DNA of 7,459 bases from an uncultured Eubacterium sp. (GCA_948759685.1 CAQBGY010000149.1:1-7459); one strand, 5' to 3'; numbered from the stretch's first letter, positions 1 to 5,703 are shown. The notes: generated from the sequence alone by a model not told the origin. Numbers and translations are program-made.

Positions 1-29
1 TGTTTTTGGTTTGCGGCAAACCAAAAACA
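1..29. repeat. Perfect inverted repeat containing an inverted partial iteron
   Basis: The arm at 1-14 (TGTTTTTGGTTTGC) is the exact reverse complement of 16-29, with one base (15) between them. The left arm contains the first 12 bases of the iteron in reverse orientation, so it acts as a fifth, inverted partial copy at the edge of the array. The repeat may extend beyond the window. It could mark the origin boundary or a symmetrical binding site for the initiator. Confidence 0.6.
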
Positions 30-515
30 AACCACGAAACAAACCAAAAACAAACCAGAGTTTTCATTGTAAATACGGAGTTTTTTGCATTGCCGCAAAC
101 CAAAAACAAACCACGAAACAAACCAAAAACAAACCAAGAGAAAGCGGAAGATGCAGACTGTTTGAAAGCAATTTTAGACGCATGGAACGAACTTTCGTCA
201 TTTGGAATAGAACCAATTCCAGAAATGGGAATATCAAGCGTTCAGTATCAAAACCTTAAAAGCATAGTGGAAGAGTATGGAATTGAAGATGTTACAAGCA
301 CGATACAGAGAATAAAAATCAGCGATTTTCTTCAGGGGAAAGTAACTGAATGGAAGATAACATTCAACTGGTTTTTGAAAGATGGGAATTATCAAAAAGT
401 CCGTTCTGGGAAATATGACGGGGGAAATAGCATAAGCAGACAAGTGGAGAGGGGTGGAAATTCAGAGCAAGTAGAAGATGAAGAATTGATAGGAGATGAA
501 TGGGTTGACCTTTAA
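3..515 (+). CDS. Phage replisome-organizer / DnaD-type replication initiator, 3' part
   Basis: The reading frame is open to the left edge, so this is the C-terminal part of a larger protein; the TTG at position 6 has no ribosome site and is not a credible start. A low-complexity K/N/Q/T/P linker encoded by positions 16-136 is followed by a conserved-looking C-terminal module (about 150-420). Its features are AWNEL, a short helical stretch ending IVEEYGIEDV, then SDFLQGK, ITFNWFLKDGNY and GKYD. This resembles the C-terminal domain of Firmicutes phage replication proteins, usually annotated as DnaD-like or replisome organizer, which bind the origin and recruit the helicase; the match is from memory of the family. 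The tail is acidic. The primase-helicase follows after 33 nt, which supports a replication role. The N-terminal DNA-binding domain would lie outside the window. Iterons inside the gene suggest that the protein binds within its own coding sequence. Confidence 0.72.
   Translation, partial: FLVCGKPKTNHETNQKQTRVFIVNTEFFALPQTKNKPRNKPKTNQEKAEDADCLKAILDAWNELSSFGIEPIPEMGISSVQYQNLKSIVEEYGIEDVTSTIQRIKISDFLQGKVTEWKITFNWFLKDGNYQKVRSGKYDGGNSISRQVERGGNSEQVEDEELIGDEWVDL
16..136 (+). repeat. Iteron array, candidate replication origin inside the organizer gene
   Basis: The 17-mer AAACCAAAAACAAACCA occurs four times without mismatch, at 18-34, 41-57, 97-113 and 120-136. The copies form two pairs, each with 23-bp centre-to-centre spacing (about two helical turns), and the two pairs are 79 bp apart. 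Each 42-bp pair (16-57 and 95-136) is an exact direct repeat, and the similarity extends left to 3-57 versus 82-136 with three mismatches. Short, helically phased identical repeats inside a phage replication-initiator gene are the classic origin arrangement (lambda O is the best-known case). The origin function is inference; the repeats are directly visible. Confidence 0.75.
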
Positions 516-548
516 TCTCCAAAAAAAATAAGGTGCGGAGGTTAGACA

Positions 549-2369
549 ATGTATAGCCCATATGAATTTAAAGAGCAGGACGCTTTCGATTTCGCCCGTC
601 ATGTTCACGCTGAAACGAATGTAAGGAATGGGGAATTATTCTTTAAGATATGCCCGTACTGCAATCCGAAGCCGACAAGGGACAACATAAAATCTTTTTC
701 CATAAACCTTACAACAGGGAGGTTTAAGTGTTTCCGGGCAAGCTGTGGAGTGCAAGGGAATATGATAACGCTTGTGAAAGATTTTGATTTTTCCCTTGGG
801 AATGAGGTTGACGAGTATTATCAGCCTAAAAAGCAGTACAGGAAATTCAAAAAACAGGAAAAGCCGATAGAGCCAAAGCCAGAGGCGATTCAGTATTTGG
901 AAAGTCGAGGAATGTCAGAAGAAGTTGCAAAGGAATATGAAATAACAGTCCAGACGGAAAAGCCTAATATCCTTGTATTTCCGTTTTATGACGAGAAGGG
1001 TATTTTACAGTTTGTAAAATATCGAAAGACCGATTATGACAAGGAAAAGGATAAAAACAAAGAGTGGTGCGAATCGAACTGCAAACCGATTTTGTTTGGA
1101 ATGAAGCAGTGCAAGGATTTTTCAAGGCTTGTGATTACAGAGGGGCAAGTAGATTCTCTATCTGTTGCAACGGCAGGAATTTCCAATGCAGTCAGCGTAC
1201 CAACTGGCGCAAAAGGCTTTACTTGGGTTCCGTATTGCTGGAACTGGATAAACCAGTTTGAAGAAATTGTTGTGTTCGGGGATTTTGAAAAAGGACATAT
1301 TACCTTGCTTGATGAATTGTCAAGGCGGTTGAAGATAACTGTAAAGCACGTCCGAGAAGAAGATTACAAGGATTGTAAAGACGCTAATGAGATACTAAAG
1401 AAATATGGAAAAGAGCAGATCAGGGCTTGCGTGGAAAATGCGGTTATTATACCAATGAAGCAGGTCAAGCCATTGTCAAGCGTGAAAAATGTGGATATTT
1501 TCAAACTTCCAAAATTGCAGACCGGAATAAGGCAGGTTGACAGGCTTTTATATGGTGGATTGCCGTTTGGGGGCGTAACACTCATATCTGGGAAAACCGG
1601 AGAGGGAAAATCTGTTCTTGCCAGCCAGATAATGATAAGCGCAGTATCGCAAGGATATAAATGTTTTGCATACAGTGGCGAATTGGTCGATTTTCAGTTT
1701 AAGAACATTATGGATTTTCAGATTGCCGGAAGTAGACATATTTTTGAGTACCAGAACGGATGGGGTGATTCCGCTTACAATATTTCAGAAACCAACAGGA
1801 ATTTAATTTCTGACTGGTACGATGATAAGTTTTGGCTTTATGACAACTCCATTATTGAGAATGACGAGCAGGAAAGCCTTGTGGCAGTTACGGAAAATGT
1901 GATTATGCAATATGGGGTTAAGGTTATTTTGCTCGACAATCTGATGACCGCAATAGATTTGGAAGTTGCATATGGAAGTGATAAATATGAAAGGCAGGGA
2001 TTATTTGTAAAGAAACTTGCAAGACTGGCTACAAGGCACAACGCCTTAATCCTGCTTGTGGCACACAAGAGAAAGAATAATTTTTCCACCAATGAGAATG
2101 ACGAAATAAGCGGTTCAAGCGATATTTCCAATCTTGCCATGGTTACGATATCTTATGAAAAAAACAACGAAATAGAGCAATCTCAAAGGCTTTGCAAGGT
2201 GTCTAAAAACCGCTTATTCGGCAAAACGGAAACGAAGGGATACATACTGGACTATGATGAGAAATCAAAGCGGATTTACGGACAGGGCGACGATTTATAT
2301 GTGGATTATGGATGGAATAAAAATGATGGTGGGTTTACCTCTATAAACGAAGAAACGCCGTTTGACTGA
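549..2369 (+). CDS. T7 gp4/Twinkle-type DNA primase-helicase
   Basis: This is a 606-aa bifunctional replication enzyme that should synthesise RNA primers and unwind DNA at the fork. An N-terminal CHC2-like zinc module has C35, C38, C61 and C66. The TOPRIM primase core follows, with ITEGQVDS (E198) and a second acidic motif GDFE (D245, E247). A RecA-like hexameric helicase domain occupies about 325-570: Walker A GKTGEGKS at 348-355, Walker B VILLD ending at D463, the LVAHKRK motif with H506, GSSDISNLA at 522-530, and a candidate arginine finger R555 in KNRLFG. The order zinc-TOPRIM-RecA and the length match the T7 gp4 class. The start is ATG with GGAGG at 537-541, 7 nt upstream. The second TOPRIM acidic position is Glu instead of the usual Asp. 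Its position after the organizer and iterons supports an autonomous replication module. Confidence 0.93.
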   Translation: MYSPYEFKEQDAFDFARHVHAETNVRNGELFFKICPYCNPKPTRDNIKSFSINLTTGRFKCFRASCGVQGNMITLVKDFDFSLGNEVDEYYQPKKQYRKFKKQEKPIEPKPEAIQYLESRGMSEEVAKEYEITVQTEKPNILVFPFYDEKGILQFVKYRKTDYDKEKDKNKEWCESNCKPILFGMKQCKDFSRLVITEGQVDSLSVATAGISNAVSVPTGAKGFTWVPYCWNWINQFEEIVVFGDFEKGHITLLDELSRRLKITVKHVREEDYKDCKDANEILKKYGKEQIRACVENAVIIPMKQVKPLSSVKNVDIFKLPKLQTGIRQVDRLLYGGLPFGGVTLISGKTGEGKSVLASQIMISAVSQGYKCFAYSGELVDFQFKNIMDFQIAGSRHIFEYQNGWGDSAYNISETNRNLISDWYDDKFWLYDNSIIENDEQESLVAVTENVIMQYGVKVILLDNLMTAIDLEVAYGSDKYERQGLFVKKLARLATRHNALILLVAHKRKNNFSTNENDEISGSSDISNLAMVTISYEKNNEIEQSQRLCKVSKNRLFGKTETKGYILDYDEKSKRIYGQGDDLYVDYGWNKNDGGFTSINEETPFD

Positions 2370-2383
2370 TTGGAGGGATTTTT

Positions 2384-2881
2384 ATGGACAATGATATGGA
2401 ACTAAATAGCATGACAGAGAAAAAGATTTACAAAACCAAGAAAAATATTTCTGGAACAAAAGCCAGATATATAAGTAAAATTTCACGAGATTTAAGGCAG
2501 CAGATGATACAGAACGGAGCAACAAAAGAAGAATTGACTAGATTTCAATATGATTTTCTTGTACAGAATGGCATAAATGTTCCAGAAAGTTTTCTTAATA
2601 TAAGAAAAAATGATGATGAATATGAAATCCTTGGGAAATTTATTGAAAAAAATTTAAAAGAAAGTGAGGATAATTTGAGCGGAAGTTATTTTTACAAAAA
2701 ATATATTGAATATTGCATCAACAACCAATTTAGACACATCGGAAAGCAGGAGGCATTTGCCTATTTACGTGGAAAAGGTCTTATGAAAAAGTCTGGAACG
2801 ATAAATGGGAAAACGGTAAGAAATGTAGTTATTGGTTATGATTTTAATCCGGAGGGATTTTGTGGCAAGCAAGAGATTTGA
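2384..2881 (+). CDS. Unrecognised 165-aa protein, possible winged-helix DNA-binding partner of the primase-helicase
   Basis: I do not recognise a named family. The N-terminal half is basic, rich in K, N and R and probably flexible. The C-terminal half (about 100-155) runs SGSYFYKKYIEYC, then IGKQEAFAYLRGKGLMKK, then INGKTVRNVVIGYDF. This pattern of helix, basic helix and beta-wing resembles the winged-helix tail found at the C-terminus of D5/P4-type phage primases, where 'Y..YC......K..F...L...G.......NGK.V....G' is typical. That resemblance is a memory-based inference. The gene begins 14 nt after the primase-helicase stop with a strong GGAGGG (2372-2377), so the two are probably co-translated. 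A role in loading or targeting the helicase is plausible but unproven. It overlaps the next gene by 20 nt. Confidence 0.7.
   Translation: MDNDMELNSMTEKKIYKTKKNISGTKARYISKISRDLRQQMIQNGATKEELTRFQYDFLVQNGINVPESFLNIRKNDDEYEILGKFIEKNLKESEDNLSGSYFYKKYIEYCINNQFRHIGKQEAFAYLRGKGLMKKSGTINGKTVRNVVIGYDFNPEGFCGKQEI
2851..2864 (+). promoter_or_regulatory. Ribosome site selecting a GTG start
   Basis: GGAGGG at 2851-2856 sits 5 nt before GTG at 2862. The same GGAGGGATTTT context precedes the ATG at 2384, so the cell appears to reuse one initiation signal. It argues for starting the following gene at 2862 and not at the upstream in-frame ATG at 2832, which has no ribosome site and would extend the overlap. 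Confidence 0.75.
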
Positions 2882-3101
2882 AAAAGGTTCGGAAGAATGG
2901 CAGATGTTTCGTGAATACTGGGCTTTATGCCAACAATTCTGGGAACTAGAGGACAATGACGAATACTGGGAGCAGGTTATTTATTCTACAAATGAATTTT
3001 ACAAGAAATACAAGGAAAATAACGAGATATTCGCAAAGGAGATAGCGCTTGCTCTTGTAGATACACTTGATAAGAAAAGCAAGAAGGAAAAGGAACCATG
3101 A
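2862..3101 (+). CDS. Small acidic/aromatic phage protein, function unknown
   Basis: This is a 79-aa protein with a GTG start chosen from the GGAGGG at 2851-2856. It is helix-forming and rich in W, Y, E and K: GSEEWQMFREYWALCQQFWELEDNDEYWEQVI, split here by a turn near 'LEDND', followed by a second helix pair and the lysine/glutamate tail KKSKKEKEP. There is no signal peptide or membrane segment. Proteins with the EW.MF.DYW...QKYW...DEYW pattern are common as unnamed proteins in Clostridia prophage early regions, so I consider it a real conserved phage gene without a known function. It overlaps the preceding gene by 20 nt. Its TGA is embedded in an ATGA, which opens a 16-codon frame that I do not regard as a proven gene. 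Confidence 0.75.
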   Translation: MASKRFEKGSEEWQMFREYWALCQQFWELEDNDEYWEQVIYSTNEFYKKYKENNEIFAKEIALALVDTLDKKSKKEKEP

Positions 3102-3151
3102 CGGCGTACCAATGCCAGAGAGATATAAGGAAAGATTGGAGGATATGAGGA

Positions 3152-3331
3152 ATGAGTGATGTATTGGGATATAACAATTTTTGTTCTGCTTGCAAGGGCA
3201 GTAACGAAGAAAATGGAGAATTAGTTTGTAGAGATAAAAATGGTAAATTTTACAGTTTGCCAGTCAATCAAGTCTTAATGGCTCCATGTTTGAAAATGAA
3301 AGATAAGAAAGAGAGGGAAAATCATGGATAA
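3152..3331 (+). CDS. 59-aa Cys-containing small protein, putative zinc-binding
   Basis: This short gene starts at ATG 3152 with GGAGG at 3138-3142 (9 nt spacing) and ends at TAA 3329-3331. Cysteines at 11 and 14 (FCSACKG), 26 (LVCRDKNGKFY) and 46 (MAPCLKM) make a four-Cys set compatible with one structural zinc site. The rest is hydrophilic, with a basic tail KMKDKKERENHG. Its last 8 nt overlap the start of the RNase HI gene, and that gene's purine-rich ribosome site (about 3311-3317) lies inside it, so the two are likely translationally coupled. I recognise no named family. Coding status is supported by the start signal, the overlap and protein-like composition, but not by homology I can test. 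Confidence 0.65.
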   Translation: MSDVLGYNNFCSACKGSNEENGELVCRDKNGKFYSLPVNQVLMAPCLKMKDKKERENHG

Positions 3332-3731
3332 GATAACAGTCTACACAGACGGTTCAGCACTAAACAACGGCAGTCCAGAAAGTGGTTGCGGCTGGGCTTG
3401 CAAGTTGATTTACGGAAGTCGTGAGTTAATGAAGTCCGGCGGCGATAAGGGCAAGACAAACAATGTTATGGAGATGACTGCCGTACTGCAAGCCATGAGA
3501 GCCATAACGGACAAGTCTATTCCAGTTGAAGTGTTTTCGGATAGTAAGTACGTGGTCGAAACTCTGAATGGGAATTATCAGATTAAAAAGAACGTGGAGT
3601 TGTGGCAGGAACTTATGGCGGAGAAAGAGAAGTTTGCGGATATTCGGTTTATTTGGGTTAAAGGTCATGACAAAGACAGGCATAATATTGAGGTTGATAA
3701 AATGGCGGTTATGGAGGCTAGGAAAGTATGA
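3324..3731 (+). CDS. rnhA: Ribonuclease HI
   Basis: This 135-aa protein should hydrolyse the RNA strand of RNA:DNA hybrids in the cytoplasm, using two Mg ions. All catalytic residues are in place: D9 in YTDGS, E50 in NNVMEMTA, D73 in FSDSKYV, H115 in WVKGHD and D125 in NIEVDKMA, giving the DEDD centre plus the catalytic histidine. It is slightly shorter than the 155-aa E. coli enzyme, mainly in the C-terminal helix region, with no loss of motif. In a mobile element carrying its own primase it would serve to remove RNA primers or transcription-derived R-loops at the origin; this role is inferred from context. The start ATG overlaps the previous gene by 8 nt, and the TGA is shared as ATGA with the next small gene. 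Confidence 0.93.
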   Translation: MDKITVYTDGSALNNGSPESGCGWACKLIYGSRELMKSGGDKGKTNNVMEMTAVLQAMRAITDKSIPVEVFSDSKYVVETLNGNYQIKKNVELWQELMAEKEKFADIRFIWVKGHDKDRHNIEVDKMAVMEARKV

Positions 3732-3835
3732 CAGTAAACGAGATACTTATTTTTATCAAAGTGATTATGAGCGTTCTTGCAATTATTGGAAGTATTGGAA
3801 TATGTATTTATTTGTGGATAGATAGAAGAAGATAA
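3728..3835 (+). CDS. 35-aa single-pass membrane peptide
   Basis: This frame starts at ATG 3728, overlapping the rnhA stop as ATGA, with GGAGG at 3713-3717 about 10 nt upstream, and stops at TAA 3833-3835. Residues 6-29 are continuously hydrophobic (I, L, F, V, A, G, with a single K) and are followed by WIDRRR. This is one transmembrane helix with a positively charged cytoplasmic end, so N-out/C-in topology is expected. Small single-span proteins of this kind are frequent in phage early operons but have no shared function. The coupled start, clean hydrophobic segment and positive-inside tail support it being a real gene. Chance hydrophobicity in so short a frame cannot be excluded. Confidence 0.55.
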   Translation: MTVNEILIFIKVIMSVLAIIGSIGICIYLWIDRRR

Positions 3836-3899
3836 TATTAAAAATGGAGGTAAAGAGGTTTCGTGCGCACGGTTAAAGCTGGCTTTACTCCAAAGGATT

Positions 3900-4508
3900 A
3901 TGCCGAGAAAATATATGGGATATGATTTTTACAGAAGAAACGGAATATGCACAAGATGTGGAAAGAAATCTTCCGAGCAAGGAAGTGTTCTGTGTGCAGA
4001 TTGCGCAAAGTACAAAAAAGAAGATTATAATTTGTGTAAGGACTTGAAAATCTGTGTCCGCTGCCACAAAAATCCGGCAGAACCAAATAAGGTTATGTGC
4101 CTGGAATGTGCCGACAAGGACAGTGAGCAGAGCAGGAAGAACAGACAGAGAAATTCGGAGAAACAAAAGAAACGAGATTTGGGCAAATACAATAGATTGA
4201 AAGAAATGGGTATCTGCACATACTGTAAGCACGAAAAGGCGGTTACGGGAAAGACAAAATGCGCGAAATGCCTTGCAAAGATACGGAATAAGAGGAACGC
4301 AAAGAAAGCAGATATTGAACGTTCGGAGCGTGTGGCGTATGGGATTTGCTATATATGCGGAAAAGATAAGGTTATGAACGGTAAGGGAGTTTGTGAGAAA
4401 TGCTATGAAAAACGAACGGAAAGCATAGGGAAGATTATGTATCTTCCGGGTAGTGATTTTTGGAGAAATGAAAATAAACTGATTTTTGTAAATGGAGGCG
4501 GGAAATGA
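3900..4508 (+). CDS. Four-module CX2CX11CX2C zinc-ribbon protein, function unknown
   Basis: This is a 202-aa basic protein built of four zinc-ribbon-like modules with Cys sets 17/20/32/35, 52/55/67/70, 106/109/121/124 and 150/153/165/168. Each is exactly CX2C-X11-CX2C, usually in the form GIC..CGK...G...C..C. Lysine/arginine-rich helical linkers separate them, the longest at about 71-103. Related Cys-repeat proteins occur in Clostridia prophages without known function. Nucleic-acid binding is likely from the zinc modules and charge, but that is inference. ATG 3900 is chosen because the preceding codons include stops; its ribosome site is weak (AAAGGA only about 3 nt away), while a better GGAGG lies at 3846-3850 in front of a 20-codon frame that overlaps this start. 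It ends in ATGA, coupling to the YopX gene. Confidence 0.78.
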   Translation: MPRKYMGYDFYRRNGICTRCGKKSSEQGSVLCADCAKYKKEDYNLCKDLKICVRCHKNPAEPNKVMCLECADKDSEQSRKNRQRNSEKQKKRDLGKYNRLKEMGICTYCKHEKAVTGKTKCAKCLAKIRNKRNAKKADIERSERVAYGICYICGKDKVMNGKGVCEKCYEKRTESIGKIMYLPGSDFWRNENKLIFVNGGGK

Positions 4509-4918
4509 GCCAGGAAATTAAATTTAGAGGAAAACGAATTGATAATGGAGAGTGGGTTGAAGGGTATTATGCCAAACATGGTTCAAGGCATTGGATTTAC
4601 ACAGGACAAATACAGTATATGTATTACCCTGCTTGTGCTGATTTACCAACAAAATATGAAGTAGACCCTAGTACAGTCGGGCAGTACATAGGCGTTAATG
4701 ATAAGAATGGAAAGGAAATCTACGAAGATGATATTGTTTTAAGCGATGACGGAAAAGTTGGACAGGTGCAGTGGTTTGAGGAACATCTTGCGTTTATGAT
4801 ATGGTGTGTTACTGACAACAAGGTTTATTTCGCATATGAAAATGATTTTTCAAAGATTGAAGTTATAGGAAATGTGTATGAAAATGCGGATTTGTTGAAG
4901 GAGGCAGGAAATGAGTAA
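4505..4918 (+). CDS. YopX-family protein (first copy)
   Basis: This 137-aa protein carries the YopX family pattern: IKFRGKR near the N-terminus, then GEWVEGYY, the central VDPSTVGQYIGVNDKNGKEIY, EDDIV, and the terminal VIGNVYENADLL. The family is named after Bacillus phage SPbeta YopX. It is very common in early regions of Gram-positive phages and forms beta-rich soluble proteins, and no biochemical role is established. The length is typical and no expected segment is missing. The start ATG shares ATGA with the zinc-module gene and has GGAGG at 4494-4498, 6 nt upstream. Its 3' end holds AAGGAGG (4898-4904), the ribosome site of the next gene, with an 8-nt overlap. It is paralogous in architecture to the protein at 5176-5703. 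Confidence 0.9.
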   Translation: MSQEIKFRGKRIDNGEWVEGYYAKHGSRHWIYTGQIQYMYYPACADLPTKYEVDPSTVGQYIGVNDKNGKEIYEDDIVLSDDGKVGQVQWFEEHLAFMIWCVTDNKVYFAYENDFSKIEVIGNVYENADLLKEAGNE

Positions 4919-5198
4919 ATCTATTTTAGTGATTGATACGCCGGAGAATTGCGATCAATGTCCATGTTTTCTTGAAGTTGCAACAGATTGTTGTGGGGTA
5001 AATGGAAAAGACATTGACGGTCATGGAAAACCTGATTGGTGTCCATTGAAAGAAATGGTAGAAAAAACAAGTGTTGGAATAGAGGTTTGCATTGGAAACA
5101 AGACTGAATGTGTTAAAAGCTACGTTGACGGCTACAACGCTTGCATTGATGAAATTTTGAAAGGGGTGAATAGGGATGAGCAGAGAACATCTTTATAA
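4911..5198 (+). CDS. Cys-rich 95-aa phage protein, function unknown
   Basis: The N-terminal half has six cysteines in the pattern ENCDQCPCF (14, 17, 19), DCCG (27, 28) and WCPLKEM (44), consistent with a small metal site. The hydrophobic opening SILVIDTP looks like a beta strand. The C-terminal half includes ECVKSYVDGYNACIDEILKGV, a probable amphipathic helix with C67 and C78. The '.I..PENC..CP......CPLK' layout is one I associate with unnamed proteins of Clostridia prophages, often beside YopX genes. I know of no tested function. ATG 4911 has the strongest ribosome site in the window (AAGGAGG, 6 nt away). It overlaps the following gene by 23 nt, so the last residues (RDEQRTSL) are read in the other frame as the start of the second YopX protein. 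Confidence 0.75.
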   Translation: MSKSILVIDTPENCDQCPCFLEVATDCCGVNGKDIDGHGKPDWCPLKEMVEKTSVGIEVCIGNKTECVKSYVDGYNACIDEILKGVNRDEQRTSL

Positions 5199-5703
5199 GG
5201 CAAAGCGTGTGAATTGGAGGGAACTGCCGAAAGAGGAATGGTGGGTTGAGGGATTTTATGTGCAATTACCCAAAATAAGCCTTGGGGCAACGATAGTAGC
5301 AGGAGGGGATTTATGTGCGGAAGATGTTGCTGATTACATAATCGTTAATAAATCAAAGCAACACTCAAGTTTTTCAAATGCGTATCCGCTTGAAGTTGTG
5401 GAGTGTGAGCAGTATGAGGTAGACCCTGAAACCATCTGCGAGTATACTCAAATGACCGGTAAGAACAGAGTGAAGATTTTTGAGGGGGATATCATAAAAA
5501 CAGATTTTTTTAATCAAGTTTACGGATACGAAAAACCTGATAAATCAGACTTAAATATTTATAAGGTGTACTTTAATGGTATTACTTATTGTGTAAAAAA
5601 TAAGGAAAGAGAATGTACGTTATTGAATAGAAGCAAAGATTGCGAGATTATTGGAAATATTTTTGACAATCCTGAACTTTTGGAAGGAGGCAAGACAGAA
5701 TGA
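5176..5703 (+). CDS. YopX-family protein (second, longer and diverged copy)
   Basis: This 175-aa protein shows the same ordered YopX landmarks as the upstream copy: LYKAKRV, WWVEGFYV, EQYEVDPETICEYTQMTGKN, IFEGDII and the terminal EIIGNIFDNPELLE. It carries an insertion of roughly 35 residues between the WVEGFY and EVDPE segments (including the stretch around ADYIIVNKSKQHSS). The GV-D-K-G turn is changed to MTGKNRVKI, and identity outside the landmarks is low, so this is an old paralogue and not a recent duplication. The start is ATG 5176 with AAGGGG at 5161-5166; the coding start overlaps the previous gene by 23 nt. The AAGGAGG for the excisionase is inside its last codons, and its TGA is shared as ATGA. 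Confidence 0.87.
   Translation: MSREHLYKAKRVNWRELPKEEWWVEGFYVQLPKISLGATIVAGGDLCAEDVADYIIVNKSKQHSSFSNAYPLEVVECEQYEVDPETICEYTQMTGKNRVKIFEGDIIKTDFFNQVYGYEKPDKSDLNIYKVYFNGITYCVKNKERECTLLNRSKDCEIIGNIFDNPELLEGGKTE

Noticed and set aside
1..136. CRISPR array interpretation of the A/C-rich repeats
   Set aside because: The repeats are only 17 bp, the intervals are 6 and 39 bp with one pair simply duplicated, there are no unique equal-length spacers, and the block lies within a coding frame.
11..259. 82-codon frame through the iterons in another frame
   Set aside because: It is open only because the iteron strand lacks T. Its continuation is an out-of-frame reading of the conserved organizer C-terminal module.
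1838..2140. 100-codon minus-strand frame inside the primase-helicase gene
   Set aside because: It lies opposite the conserved helicase motifs, has no ribosome site and has no protein-like features. It is a shadow of the real gene.
2832..2861. ATG 2832 start for the 79-aa protein
   Set aside because: No ribosome site precedes it, and it lengthens the overlap. GTG 2862 follows GGAGGG at 5 nt.
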